Assembly (NCBI RefSeq): GCF_003725535.1 | Contig: NZ_RJSF01000044.1 | Coordinates: 293,502 to 357,501 of the forward strand | DNA from: Nocardioides pocheonensis | Lineage (GTDB): Bacteria > Actinomycetota > Actinomycetes > Propionibacteriales > Nocardioidaceae | Reading direction: 5' to 3' | DNA: 64,000 nucleotides | Shown: positions 33,935 through 42,081 of the stretch, piece by piece | Layout: the number at the start of each line of letters is the position of its first letter | How positions within the stretch are numbered: position 1 is the first letter of the stretch | The notes under the pieces: generated by a model | What the model was told of the DNA's origin: nothing | Seen by the model: the letters and a program-made list of their open reading frames with translations, nothing else | Databases searched by the model: none | Position numbers and translations under genes: made by a program

Positions 33935-34915
33935 TCACACCGGTGGTGCGACGAAGACGCCGCGGTCGGGGTCGTTGAAGGACTGCTTGGCGACGAACTC
34001 GTTCATCGGGTTCGCGGTGCCCCACTGGTCGGTCACCTCGGGGTCGGAGAAGTCGTAGAGGTGCGGGTGCCAGGTGTCCTCGTCGAGCTCCTCGAGCTCG
34101 GTCGTGTACTCGATGGTGTTGCCGTGGGGGTCGAGGAAGTAGGTGAAGGTGTTGTTGCCCGCCAGGTGCCGGCCGGGCCCCCACACCTTCTCCACCCCGG
34201 CCCGCATCAACCGCCCACTGCCGCGCATGTACTCGTCGATGCCGCGCATCTCGAAGGAGGCGTGGTGCAGCGACACGTGCGGGCACCGCGCGATCGCGAG
34301 GCTGTGGTGCGCCGGGTTGGTCCGCATGAACCACATCACCTCGCCCATGTGGGGCGACCACAGGGTGTCGGAGAGAGCGAAGCTGAGGTGCTGCTCGTAG
34401 AACGCGACGGTGGCCTCGGGGTTCGGCGCATTGATGACGACGTGCGAGAGCTTGACCGGAATCGACTCCCCCTCCTCGATCCGGCGGTGTTGCCGCACGG
34501 CAACGTCCGAGGAGATCTCCACGGTCCGGCCGTCGTTGTCGAAGAACCGGAAGCCGTAGCCGCCGCCGGGGGTCTGCAGCGTGTCCGGCTCCGCGACCAG
34601 CCGTATGCCGGCCGAGGACAGCCGCTGCGCCATCGCGTCGACATCGCCCGCGGTGGCGGCACCGAACGAGATCAGGTCGAGCCGCTTCTCGTCGGCCCGG
34701 CGCAGCCGCACGGAGTACTGCTCCGGCGATCCCTCGGCGGCGAGGAAGGCGATGCCCTCGTCGGTGACCTCCGGCGACAGCCCCCACATCTCGGTGTAGA
34801 AGTGCAGCTGCTTGTCGTAGTCGGGCACCGCGAGGTCGACGTGGCGCAGGTGGGTGATCAGTCGCTCCCCGCGCTCGTTCACCGGGGCGTTGACGGGGCT
34901 GTTGTCAGTGGTCAT
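33935..34915 (-). CDS. Extradiol ring-cleavage dioxygenase (VOC superfamily)
   Basis: A 326-residue two-module vicinal-oxygen-chelate protein. Module 1 starts at LITHLRHVDLAVPDYDKQLHFY. Module 2 carries the likely Fe(II) ligands: His in KLSHVVINAPN, His in VSLHHASFEM, and Glu in NTIEYTTELEE. This is the 2-His-1-carboxylate set of type I extradiol dioxygenases. The C-terminal tail (about 295-326) resembles homoprotocatechuate-dioxygenase-like enzymes. I chose the ATG at 34915 because upstream codons read out of the family. The neighbouring FAD monooxygenase would make its catechol-like substrate. Confidence 0.85.
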   Translation of the reverse strand: MTTDNSPVNAPVNERGERLITHLRHVDLAVPDYDKQLHFYTEMWGLSPEVTDEGIAFLAAEGSPEQYSVRLRRADEKRLDLISFGAATAGDVDAMAQRLSSAGIRLVAEPDTLQTPGGGYGFRFFDNDGRTVEISSDVAVRQHRRIEEGESIPVKLSHVVINAPNPEATVAFYEQHLSFALSDTLWSPHMGEVMWFMRTNPAHHSLAIARCPHVSLHHASFEMRGIDEYMRGSGRLMRAGVEKVWGPGRHLAGNNTFTYFLDPHGNTIEYTTELEELDEDTWHPHLYDFSDPEVTDQWGTANPMNEFVAKQSFNDPDRGVFVAPPV

Positions 34916-34941
34916 GAGCGTTCCTCGGTCGCAGGGTCTGG

Positions 34942-36072
34942 TCAGGCGGGGTCGGCGAGCAGGTGCGTGATCCGGCCCATCAGGCCCGGCACGTCTCCCT
35001 GGACACGGTCGAGGAGCCACTGGCCGAGCTGGACCGAGGCCTCGACGACCGTCTTCGCACGCGGCAGCCGCCGCTCGGTGAAGGCGCTCCACACCGCGTC
35101 GGTCAGCTCGTCGTGCGCCAGCAGCACCTCGGCGAGCACCGCGGCGTCCTCGAGCGCCTGCGCCGCACCTTGGGCCAGGGTCGGAGGGCAGGTGTGCGCG
35201 GCATCGCCGATCAGGACGACCCGGCCCCGGTGCCAGGGGCCGTCGAGGACGTGGGTCTCGAACCGGGTGTAGTTGACCCGCGACGGGTCGGTCATCCGCT
35301 CGCGGATCTCGTCCCACGGACCGTGGTAGGCCGCGGCCAGGCCCCGCATGACGTCGAGCGACTCCTCGGGGGAGAGCTGGCTGCGGTCCTGGACGTCCTC
35401 GACCAGGTAGGCGTACAGCGAGTCCGGGCCGGTCGGGCAGTAGCCGGCGATGTAGCACGGCCCGCCGTAGTAGAGGTCGGTGCGCGTCACCGAATCAGGC
35501 CGCGAGGCGAAGACCCGCCAGATCCCCATACCGGTGCTCTGCGGCTCGAGATTGATGCCGAGCTGGTGCCGCGTCCAGGACCGGATGCCGTCGGCGCCGA
35601 CGACGAGGTCGTACCGCGCCGTCGACCCGTCGGCGAAGGTCACGTCGACCCCGGCGTCGTCCTGGGCCAGCGCCGTGCACGTCGTCGCGAACCTGACCTT
35701 GGCCCCCGCCCTGGAGGCACGGTCGACCAGGATGGCCGCCAGGTCGGGTCGGTACATGCCGAGCGTCGCGGGCAGGTCCGCGCCGCCGGTGCGGATCTCG
35801 GTGAGCTCGACGAGCAACGTTGCTGCCGGGTCCGGCGCGCGCAGGCCGAGGGTGTCGAACGCGTAGCCGCGGCCGGCGACCTCGTCCCACACGCCGAGCC
35901 GGCGGAGCACCCGCAGCGCGTTGCCCTGCAGGGTGATGCCGGAGCCGAGCGCGCTGACGTCCGGCTTGACGTCGACGAGGTCGACCGAGACCCCGGCCTC
36001 GGCGAGGAAGGTGGCGGTCGCACAGCCGGCGGCGCCGGCGCCGACGACGAGCACGGATCGGACTGCGGGCAC
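34942..36072 (-). CDS. FAD-dependent aromatic monooxygenase
   Basis: A 376-residue group A flavoprotein hydroxylase. The dinucleotide motif VLVVGAGAAGCATA is at the start, with DG at VVGADGIRSWTR and the second FAD motif VVLIGDAAHTCPPTLAQGAAQALEDA. I chose the GTG at 36072, preceded by AGGAG six bases before it. A frame reaching 36198 would run through the intergenic operator region and into the LysR promoter. It resembles salicylate/6-hydroxynicotinate-type hydroxylases and is the first gene of the operon, divergent from LysR. The exact aromatic substrate is not determinable. Confidence 0.86.
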   Translation of the reverse strand: MPAVRSVLVVGAGAAGCATATFLAEAGVSVDLVDVKPDVSALGSGITLQGNALRVLRRLGVWDEVAGRGYAFDTLGLRAPDPAATLLVELTEIRTGGADLPATLGMYRPDLAAILVDRASRAGAKVRFATTCTALAQDDAGVDVTFADGSTARYDLVVGADGIRSWTRHQLGINLEPQSTGMGIWRVFASRPDSVTRTDLYYGGPCYIAGYCPTGPDSLYAYLVEDVQDRSQLSPEESLDVMRGLAAAYHGPWDEIRERMTDPSRVNYTRFETHVLDGPWHRGRVVLIGDAAHTCPPTLAQGAAQALEDAAVLAEVLLAHDELTDAVWSAFTERRLPRAKTVVEASVQLGQWLLDRVQGDVPGLMGRITHLLADPA

Positions 36073-36101
36073 GACAGGCTCCTGGTGAGGTGGCGGGCTG
36101 A

Positions 36102-36161
36102 CCGTCGTACGACGGAACGAGCGAACGACGGGGTGACGGGCACCACTGTGCGAGCCGCTCG
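36102..36161. promoter_or_regulatory. Palindromes in the LysR-monooxygenase gap
   Basis: CCGTCGTACGACGG at 36102-36115 is a perfect 14-bp palindrome. CGAGC-C-GCTCG at 36151-36161 is a second one. Both lie between the divergent monooxygenase and lysR genes. LysR regulators bind dyads in such gaps, so these are candidate operator sites. The first lies close to the monooxygenase start. Confidence 0.5.
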
Positions 36162-36220
36162 AACGATCAGGGAAGTGCAGATCGGTGATCGATCTCATCC
36201 ACCAGGTTTATGGTGACCTT

Positions 36221-37147
36221 GTGACCGAGCGGCCCCTCCGCAACCTCGACCTCAACCTGCTCCCGACGCTCGACGCCCTCCTCCGCGAGCGCAACGTCAC
36301 CCGCGCCTCCGAGCAGCTCGGCCTCAGCCAGCCCGCTGTCTCCGCGGCCCTCGCCCGGCTGCGCCGGCACTTCGGCGACGAGCTGCTGCACCGCACGGGC
36401 AACCAGTACGAGCTCACGCCGCTTGCGCAACAGCTCCGGGGAGCGACCGAGGCGGCGCTGTCCGGAGTGCAGCGCGTGTTCGACGCCTCCCCTGCGTTCG
36501 ATCCCGCGTCCTCGGACCGCACCTTCCGGTTGATGATGTCCGACTACGCGACCGCCGTCCTCGGCGAGCAGCTCGTGCGCCGCCTCGCGGACATCGCCCC
36601 CGGCGTGCGCCTGCAGCTGAACCAGACCGAGCCGACGTTCGTCGACAACGCGGCAGAGACGCTTCGCAGCGTGGACGGCATGGTGCTGCCCCACGGGTTC
36701 CTCAAGGACATCCCGGTGGTCGACCTGTACGAGGACACCTGGGTCTGCGTGGTCAGCCCGGACAACGAGCGGGTCGGCGACGAGCTGACCATGGACGACG
36801 TCGCCACCCTCCCCTGGGTGATGCTGTGGAACCTCCCCACGGCGTTCGCCCCGGCCGCTCGTCAGCTCAACCTGCTCGGCGTCGAGCCGCTGGTCGAGAT
36901 CACCGTGGACAGCTTCCTGACCGTGCCGTTCCTCATCGCCGGCACGCGACGCATCGCCGTGCTCCAGACGCGGCTGGCACACCGGCTCGCGGCGACGGCC
37001 GGGGTGCGCCTGCTGCCCTGCCCCTGGGACGCCATCCCGCTCAAGGAGGCGTTCTGGTGGCACCCCTCGCACCGTCGCGACCCGGCCCACCAGTGGCTGC
37101 GCAAGCTCCTGCAGGAGGTCGGCGAGGACCTGATGTCCGCGACGTGA
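36221..37147 (+). CDS. LysR-family regulator
   Basis: A 308-residue regulator. The HTH reads LNLLPTLDALLRERNVTRASEQLGLSQPAVSAALARLRRHFGDELL, followed by the LysR substrate-binding domain with the FRLMMSDYATAVLGEQL opening. I chose the GTG at 36221 because TATGGT at 36209-36214 stands six bases before it, as for a leaderless mRNA. The in-frame ATG-equivalent start at 36185 would add 12 residues and no ribosome site. It resembles the NodD/NahR-like subgroup. It is divergent from the ring-cleavage operon it presumably activates in response to an aromatic ligand. Confidence 0.87.
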   Translation: MTERPLRNLDLNLLPTLDALLRERNVTRASEQLGLSQPAVSAALARLRRHFGDELLHRTGNQYELTPLAQQLRGATEAALSGVQRVFDASPAFDPASSDRTFRLMMSDYATAVLGEQLVRRLADIAPGVRLQLNQTEPTFVDNAAETLRSVDGMVLPHGFLKDIPVVDLYEDTWVCVVSPDNERVGDELTMDDVATLPWVMLWNLPTAFAPAARQLNLLGVEPLVEITVDSFLTVPFLIAGTRRIAVLQTRLAHRLAATAGVRLLPCPWDAIPLKEAFWWHPSHRRDPAHQWLRKLLQEVGEDLMSAT

Positions 37148-37150
37148 CCT

Positions 37151-37177
37151 GCCGCTATCCACGGGATGGATAGCGGC
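37151..37177 (+). terminator. Hairpin after lysR
   Basis: GCCGCTATCCA (37151-37161) pairs perfectly with TGGATAGCGGC (37167-37177) around the loop CGGGA, starting four bases after the lysR stop. No T run follows, so it is either an intrinsic terminator of the GC-rich type or an operator for the transporter gene. Confidence 0.55.
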
Positions 37178-37279
37178 ACCCAACATGTCTGACTTCCGCG
37201 CGGCGGCGGGTCGCGGCGACCCTCGTCGCCAGTGACGCCTGTCACGACCGGTGACCCGGTCCGACCCCACGGAGCCGCC

Positions 37280-38503
37280 ATGTCCGTCAGCAACGCCACC
37301 ACGCCGTCGTACCGCTCTGCCCCGACCCGGCAGGCCGGGCGCCCCCAGGGCCTGCTGCTCATGATGATGAGCTGCCTGCCCATCCTGGGCGCCGTCCTGC
37401 TCGCGCCCGTGCTGCCGAGGATGCAGGACCACTTCGGCAACACGCCGAAGGCCCAGGCCCTGGTACCGCTCTCGCTCACCGTGCCCGCCCTGATGATCGC
37501 GCTGCTGGCGCCGTTCGCCGGGCGCATCGTCGACAGGTTCGGGCGCAAGCGCCTGCTGGTCGCCGCCCTCGTGGTGTACGCCGCCTTCGGCACCGCACCG
37601 CTGTGGCTCGGCGGGCTCGAGGCGATCGTGCTCAGTCGCGTCGGCGTCGGGCTCGCCGAGGCAGCGATCATGACCTGCTGCACCACGCTGATCGCGGACT
37701 ACTTCTCCGGACCGGCCCGTGACCGCTGGCTGGGCCTGCAGACCGTGTTCGCGTCGCTGTCGGCGACGCTCTTCTTCGCCCTCGGCGGTGCGCTCGGCGC
37801 CCACAACTGGCGCACGCCGTTCTGGCTCTACGCGTCGAGCCTCGCGTTCGCGGTGCTCGCCGCGACCCTGCTCTGGCAGCCTCGACCGCACGGCACCGCC
37901 GACGCCACGCGCCCGGACCTGCCACCCCTCCCGGTCCGCTCGCTGCTCGCCGCGTGCCTGGTCTCGCTCTTCGGTGGCATCGTCTTCTACACGCCGATCG
38001 TGGAGCTGCCGTTCCTGCTCGACCACGCAGGGGTCAGTGCCGTGCCCGTGATCGGCGCGATCACCGCGCTGGCCTCGGCCGCCACCGCAGCCGGCGCGTT
38101 CACCTTCGGACGCATCTCCCGCAGGGGCACCGCGATCCTCCTCCCGATCGCCTTCGCTCTCGCCGGCGTCGGACTGGTGGTCGTGGGTGTCGGGGCTTCG
38201 GTGCCGGTGATCGTCGTCGGTGCGGTCGTCGCGTCCGCGGGCACCGGCGTGATGCTGCCCACGCTGCTGGTCTGGGCGCTGTCGGGGCTGACCTTCGAGC
38301 AGCGTGGTCGCGGCACCGGCCTCTGGACGGCGGCGCTCTTCCTCGGCGAGTTCGTCTGTCCGCTGCTGGTGCTGGCCCTCGCCGCCGCGCTCGGCGGGCT
38401 CGGCGCAGCGGTCGCCCTCGTCGGAGCCGCCTCGCTCCTGGCCGCCGCGATCGCGCGGGCGGCTCTCACCGCACGTGCCGCAACGTCCCTCCAGACGCTG
38501 TGA
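37280..38503 (+). CDS. MFS transporter
   Basis: A 407-residue major facilitator with about twelve hydrophobic segments. The loop 2-3 motif is GRIVDRFGRKRLLV (family motif GxxxDRxGRR). The ATG at 37280 has GGAGC upstream, and the frame open to 37232 is not supported by a ribosome site. It lies just after lysR. Uptake of the aromatic substrate or efflux of toxic intermediates are both possible. Its sequence resembles drug/sugar efflux-type MFS proteins more than the aromatic-acid:H+ symporters. Confidence 0.85.
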   Translation: MSVSNATTPSYRSAPTRQAGRPQGLLLMMMSCLPILGAVLLAPVLPRMQDHFGNTPKAQALVPLSLTVPALMIALLAPFAGRIVDRFGRKRLLVAALVVYAAFGTAPLWLGGLEAIVLSRVGVGLAEAAIMTCCTTLIADYFSGPARDRWLGLQTVFASLSATLFFALGGALGAHNWRTPFWLYASSLAFAVLAATLLWQPRPHGTADATRPDLPPLPVRSLLAACLVSLFGGIVFYTPIVELPFLLDHAGVSAVPVIGAITALASAATAAGAFTFGRISRRGTAILLPIAFALAGVGLVVVGVGASVPVIVVGAVVASAGTGVMLPTLLVWALSGLTFEQRGRGTGLWTAALFLGEFVCPLLVLALAAALGGLGAAVALVGAASLLAAAIARAALTARAATSLQTL

Positions 38504-38613
38504 GGGGAGTCCAACCGGGCGCGCCGGTCCTCTGCGTGCCTTCCGTGGAGTCCTCCTGACGGTCCAGGTGCTCGAACTCGCCGGCGTGAGAACGGCGTCC
38601 GGCGGAGTCGCCG

Positions 38614-38628
38614 CTCCCCCTCGCGCAC
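38614..38628 (+). repeat. Degenerate tRNA-Leu 3'-end match (possible ancestral attR)
   Basis: CTCCCCCTCGCGCAC matches the acceptor-side end of tRNA-Leu (one C shorter in the C run). It is followed within six bases by a strong terminator hairpin, as expected behind a tRNA. No tRNA body precedes it. It stands at the border between the catabolic block and ordinary chromosome. Chance similarity is possible because the match is short and GC-rich. Confidence 0.4.
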
Positions 38629-38633
38629 AGCAG

Positions 38634-38662
38634 AAGGCCCCGGTCGGTCCGACCGGGGCCTT
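38634..38662. terminator. Strong bidirectional terminator
   Basis: AAGGCCCCGGTCGG pairs perfectly over 14 bp with CCGACCGGGGCCTT. It can end both the MFS transcript and the convergent LPXTG-protein transcript. Confidence 0.8.
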
Positions 38663-38693
38663 CTCCGTTCCACCGGTGTGGCCTGGTCGTGCC

Positions 38694-39545
38694 TCAGCCG
38701 ACCTGCGCGGCCCGCCGGCCGCGGCGTACCAGACCGGTGCCCAGGCCGAGGGCCACCAGGGCCGCGAGGGCGAGCCCGAGCAGTGCCTGGCCGGCGCCGG
38801 TCTCGGGCAGCACACCGGTGGCCCGGTGCGCCGCGGCGGTGTGGGTCCGCACCTCGCCCCGCACCTGCCCGGTGGCGGGCGCGGAGACCAGGCTGGAGTC
38901 CGTGCCGGTGGCGACCGAGACCATGGTCAGCGACGGGGTGAGCTGGAGCTGCGGGGTCAGGTCCGACGTCTGGCCCGTGGTCTCGTCCGGGACCTGGCCG
39001 GGCAGGGGGCTGTCGGCGTCGCCCTCGGACCCGGTGGCCGGGCGGTCCTTGCAGTGGCCCGGTACGCCGACGCCGCGGTTGTCGTCCTCGCAGTCCGCGT
39101 CGTTGCCGGAGCCGTTGTTGCCGTCCTGGCTGCTGGTGTCCACGCCACCGGTGCCGCCGGGCTGGTCGACGCCGCCGTTGGTCATCCCGTCGGGATCGGC
39201 CTGCGCCTGGAAGTCGTTCGGCTTGGCCAGACTGACCGATGAGCCGGCCTGCGCGGAGGACGCGGTCCCGGCCCGGGGCGTGCTCGTGTGGGCCGCGTGG
39301 TGGTGGCCGGTGGTCCCGTGGTCCACGTGCGTCGTGGTGGGTCGGTGTGCCTGGCCCGCTGCCGCGTGCGCCGACGGCGTCTCCGGGTGCGCCGCGAGTG
39401 CCGGCGCCGCGAACCCGATCGAGGCCGCTGCCACCGCGGCGGCGCCCGCCCGTGCGAGGGTCCGTGCGCGCAGCGGCCGGCTGTGCGTCCGGTCCAGCCG
39501 GTGCTGGGGGTCCTGACGGTGTTTCTGGTCCTGCCTGCGTGACAT
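38694..39545 (-). CDS. LPXTG cell-wall-anchored protein
   Basis: The product has 283 residues. The ATG at 39545 (MSRRQDQKHRQ) has GGGAG upstream, while a longer frame to 39710 lacks a ribosome site. A signal peptide (ARTLARAGAAAVAAASIGFAAPALAA) ends near residue 50. The middle is low-complexity, His/Thr-rich then Asp/Gly/Asn-rich (SSQDGNNGSGNDADCEDDN). The C-terminus is a sortase signal, LPETG at about 246-250, with a hydrophobic span and the basic tail RRGRRAAQVG. It would be attached to peptidoglycan. No sortase gene lies in the window. I recognise no domain between the signal and the anchor. Confidence 0.85.
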   Translation of the reverse strand: MSRRQDQKHRQDPQHRLDRTHSRPLRARTLARAGAAAVAAASIGFAAPALAAHPETPSAHAAAGQAHRPTTTHVDHGTTGHHHAAHTSTPRAGTASSAQAGSSVSLAKPNDFQAQADPDGMTNGGVDQPGGTGGVDTSSQDGNNGSGNDADCEDDNRGVGVPGHCKDRPATGSEGDADSPLPGQVPDETTGQTSDLTPQLQLTPSLTMVSVATGTDSSLVSAPATGQVRGEVRTHTAAAHRATGVLPETGAGQALLGLALAALVALGLGTGLVRRGRRAAQVG

Positions 39546-40013
39546 GTCCGCTCCCGTTGTCCCGTGCCGCCGCCGGGGTCTGGGATCGTTTCCAGGAGGT
39601 CCCGGACGACGGGTCTCGATGAGGTGTTGTGTCATCGGGAACGGGCGGTTCCGCCCCGGGGTCACGCGGCCGCGACGTGACGAGAAACACCGGAATGAGC
39701 GGGCCGCCACGGGGTACTTGGGCGGGTTTCGACGTGGCTGTGTCAGGAGCCGATTTCGGCCGGATGCGGGAGGCGGGCGGCCTGTCCGGGACCTTGGTCC
39801 TGAGGTTCCAACGTAGCGAAGCCGCGGCCCGGATGCGAACCGGCCGACGCTCGTCGCCGACGTGCGGCCGACCGGGCGCAGCGGATCCGGACCGGCCTCT
39901 CAGTTCCGCGGTTTCCGGGACCGGCCGGGGCGGCCCGTGCGACAGTGAGCCGGTCTCGGGGACGCAGCGCGGAGGGCGTGGGCGGGCAACCGGTCAGGAA
40001 GTGGGTTGCCGCG
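39546..40013. other. Intergenic, no gene seen
   Basis: About 470 bp separate the divergent LPXTG-protein and GNAT genes. Frames present on both strands are Arg/Pro/Ala-rich and have no family resemblance. Confidence 0.5.
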
Positions 40014-40514
40014 ATGAGCCACCTCGCGACGTCGATGACCACGCGGCTCGGCACGGTCACCCTGCGGCCTGCGACACCTCACGACCGCGCCTTCCTCCGC
40101 GAGGTCTACGCCTCGACCCGCGACGACGAGCTGGCCCGCGCCGGCTCCCCCGCGGAGCAGCGGGAGACCTCCGTCCAGGTGCAGTTCGACCTCCAGGACC
40201 GGCAGTACCGCAGCAGCAACCCGCACGGCAGCTTCGACGTGGTCGAGGTCGACGGCTGCCGCGCCGGACGCCTGTACGTCGACCGCCGGCTCGACGACAT
40301 CCGCATCATCGACATCGCGCTGCTCCCGGCGTACCGGCGGGCCGGGATCGGCAGCCGGCTGATCAACGGGGTGCTGGAGGAGGCGCGGATGTCCGGTCGG
40401 TCCGCGAGCCTGCACGTCGAGGTGCACGACCCGGCGGCCCGGCTGTACCGCCGGCTGGGGTTCGCGATGGTCGCCGACCGCGGCCTGTACCGGCTGATGG
40501 AGTGGCGGCCCTGA
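40014..40514 (+). CDS. GNAT-family N-acetyltransferase
   Basis: A 166-residue GNAT protein. The acetyl-CoA-binding motif A is in IIDIALLPAYRRAGIGSRLINGVLEEA, followed by SLHVEVHDPAARLYRRLGFAMVADRGLYRLMEW. AGGAAG lies upstream of the ATG at 40014. A second Met seven codons in is an alternative. The acceptor is unknown. Confidence 0.83.
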   Translation: MSHLATSMTTRLGTVTLRPATPHDRAFLREVYASTRDDELARAGSPAEQRETSVQVQFDLQDRQYRSSNPHGSFDVVEVDGCRAGRLYVDRRLDDIRIIDIALLPAYRRAGIGSRLINGVLEEARMSGRSASLHVEVHDPAARLYRRLGFAMVADRGLYRLMEWRP

Positions 40515-40555
40515 TCCTGGCGTCCTGAACCCGGGGCCCTAGGCTGCGACGGGTC

Positions 40556-41167
40556 ATGAGCACGCCACGCGTCGCGCCGCCGCACACCCCGCTGGAGGAC
40601 GCGTTCGGCCTGTTCACCGGCGTGTTCGTGGCCTCGCTCGGGATCTACCTGATCCAGGCGGCGGGCGCCGTCACCGGCGGCACGGCGGGGCTCTCCCTGT
40701 TGCTGTCCTACGCCACCTCGGTGCCGTTCGGCGTGCTGTTCGTGCTGATCAACGTGCCGGCGTTCGCGGTGGCCGCGTGGCAGAAGGGCGCGTCGTTCAC
40801 GCTGAAGTCCCTCGGCTGCGTCGTCGCAGTGTCGCTGGCCACGCGGGTGCAGGCGGACATGCTCGACCTCGACGGCCTGCACGCGGCGTACGGCGTGGTG
40901 GCCGGCAACCTGCTGGCCGGGTCAGGGCTGCTGATCCTGTTCCGTCACGGCGCGAGCCTGGGCGGCTTCAACGTGGTCGCCCTGCTGATGCAGGAGAAGG
41001 TCGGCCTGCGGGCCGGCTACGTGCAGATGGCGCTGGACGTCGCGGTCGTGCTCGGCTCGGTGTTCGTCGTCGACCCCGGGCTCGTGCTGCTGTCCGCCCT
41101 CGGAGCCGTCGTCCTCAACCTGGTGCTCGCGCTCAACCACCGGCCGGGTCGCTACCTGGGGCTCTGA
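40556..41167 (+). CDS. YitT-family membrane protein
   Basis: A 203-residue protein with five to six hydrophobic segments. It carries the YitT/DUF161 features GAVTGGTAGLSLLLSYATSVPFGVLFVLINVP and the second TGG-like turn FRHGASLGGFNVVALLMQEK. The family is widespread and uncharacterised, probably a transporter. It is shorter than Bacillus YitT because the C-terminal DUF2179 cytosolic domain is absent, as in many actinobacterial and proteobacterial forms. Confidence 0.83.
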   Translation: MSTPRVAPPHTPLEDAFGLFTGVFVASLGIYLIQAAGAVTGGTAGLSLLLSYATSVPFGVLFVLINVPAFAVAAWQKGASFTLKSLGCVVAVSLATRVQADMLDLDGLHAAYGVVAGNLLAGSGLLILFRHGASLGGFNVVALLMQEKVGLRAGYVQMALDVAVVLGSVFVVDPGLVLLSALGAVVLNLVLALNHRPGRYLGL

Positions 41168-41238
41168 GCCGCTCCACGCCGCCCTCCATCCGTCCGCTCC
41201 GCCTGTGCGCCGACCCGGCAGGGGGGCAGGATGGAGGC

Positions 41239-41676
41239 ATGAACGAGCTGCTCGAGCTGCCCTACGAGAAGTGCGAGGAGCTGCTGCGCGCGTCGATCGT
41301 GGGACGGGTCGCCTTCAGCACCGAGGAGGGCCCGCAGATCGTGCCGGTGAACTACACCACCGTCGGCAACGCGGTGCTGTTCCGGACCACGCCCTACAGC
41401 CAGCTCGGCGCCCACGCCGCCGGAAGCCCCCTCGCCTTCGAGATCGACCACATCGACTACGAGGACCACAAGGGCTGGAGCGTGGTCGCCCACGGGGTCG
41501 GCGAGCGCGTGAAGGACACGTCCGCCCTCGAGGACAGCACGCCGTTCTGGAACCCCAAGCCCTGGGCCGCCGGAGCCCGGGTCCTCTACATCCGACTGCC
41601 CTGGAAGACCCTGACCGGACGTCGGATCGGCGTTGGCTGGACCCGGGAGAACGAGCTGCCCGTACGCCGCCGCTGA
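41239..41676 (+). CDS. Pyridoxamine-5'-phosphate-oxidase-fold protein
   Basis: A 145-residue split-barrel flavin-binding-fold protein. It opens NELLELPYEKCEELLRASIVGRVAFS, then IVPVNYTTVGNAVLFRTTPYSQLG and EIDHIDYEDHKGWSVVAHGVGERV. GGAGG precedes the ATG at 41239. Related actinobacterial proteins bind FMN or F420 and reduce small molecules. No specific substrate can be assigned. Confidence 0.85.
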   Translation: MNELLELPYEKCEELLRASIVGRVAFSTEEGPQIVPVNYTTVGNAVLFRTTPYSQLGAHAAGSPLAFEIDHIDYEDHKGWSVVAHGVGERVKDTSALEDSTPFWNPKPWAAGARVLYIRLPWKTLTGRRIGVGWTRENELPVRRR

Positions 41677-41713
41677 CGCCGACCGGATCGGGCGGCCGGA
41701 TCGGGCGACCGGT

Positions 41714-42022
41714 TCAGGCGTCCGGGTCGCCGTCGTGGCGCCGCACGAGGTCGGCGTAGTCCGGGTGGTCGTCGATCCAGCCGTGGATGAAGGGGCAGAC
41801 CGGGACGACGTCGCGGTCGCCCTTGGCCCGGACGTCGTCGAGCGCGCCCCTGGCGAGCGCCGAGCCGACGCCCCTGCCCTTGGCCGCCTCGAACACCTCG
41901 GTGTGGGTGAACACGATCGAGGACCGGGTCAGGTGGTACTCCGAGAACCCGAGGAGCTCACCGTCGATCCGCGCTTCGTACCGGCTCTCCTCGGGGTTGT
42001 CCGTGACCACGACGTCGCTCAT
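41714..42022 (-). CDS. GNAT-like N-acetyltransferase (YjdJ type)
   Basis: A 102-residue short acetyltransferase. The N-terminal half is ESRYEARIDGELLGFSEYHLT. The acetyl-CoA loop is EAAKGRGVGSALARGALDDVRAKG, and the family ending is PVCPFIHGWIDDHPDYADLV. The size and ending are those of the small YjdJ/GTLF3-type GNATs. The gene is convergent with the flavin-fold gene. Confidence 0.87.
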   Translation of the reverse strand: MSDVVVTDNPEESRYEARIDGELLGFSEYHLTRSSIVFTHTEVFEAAKGRGVGSALARGALDDVRAKGDRDVVPVCPFIHGWIDDHPDYADLVRRHDGDPDA

Positions 42023-42081
42023 GGCGCCCAACCTAGTGCCCGGCGAGGTCCGACGCGGGCACCCGACGCCGTGCCTGCGGG

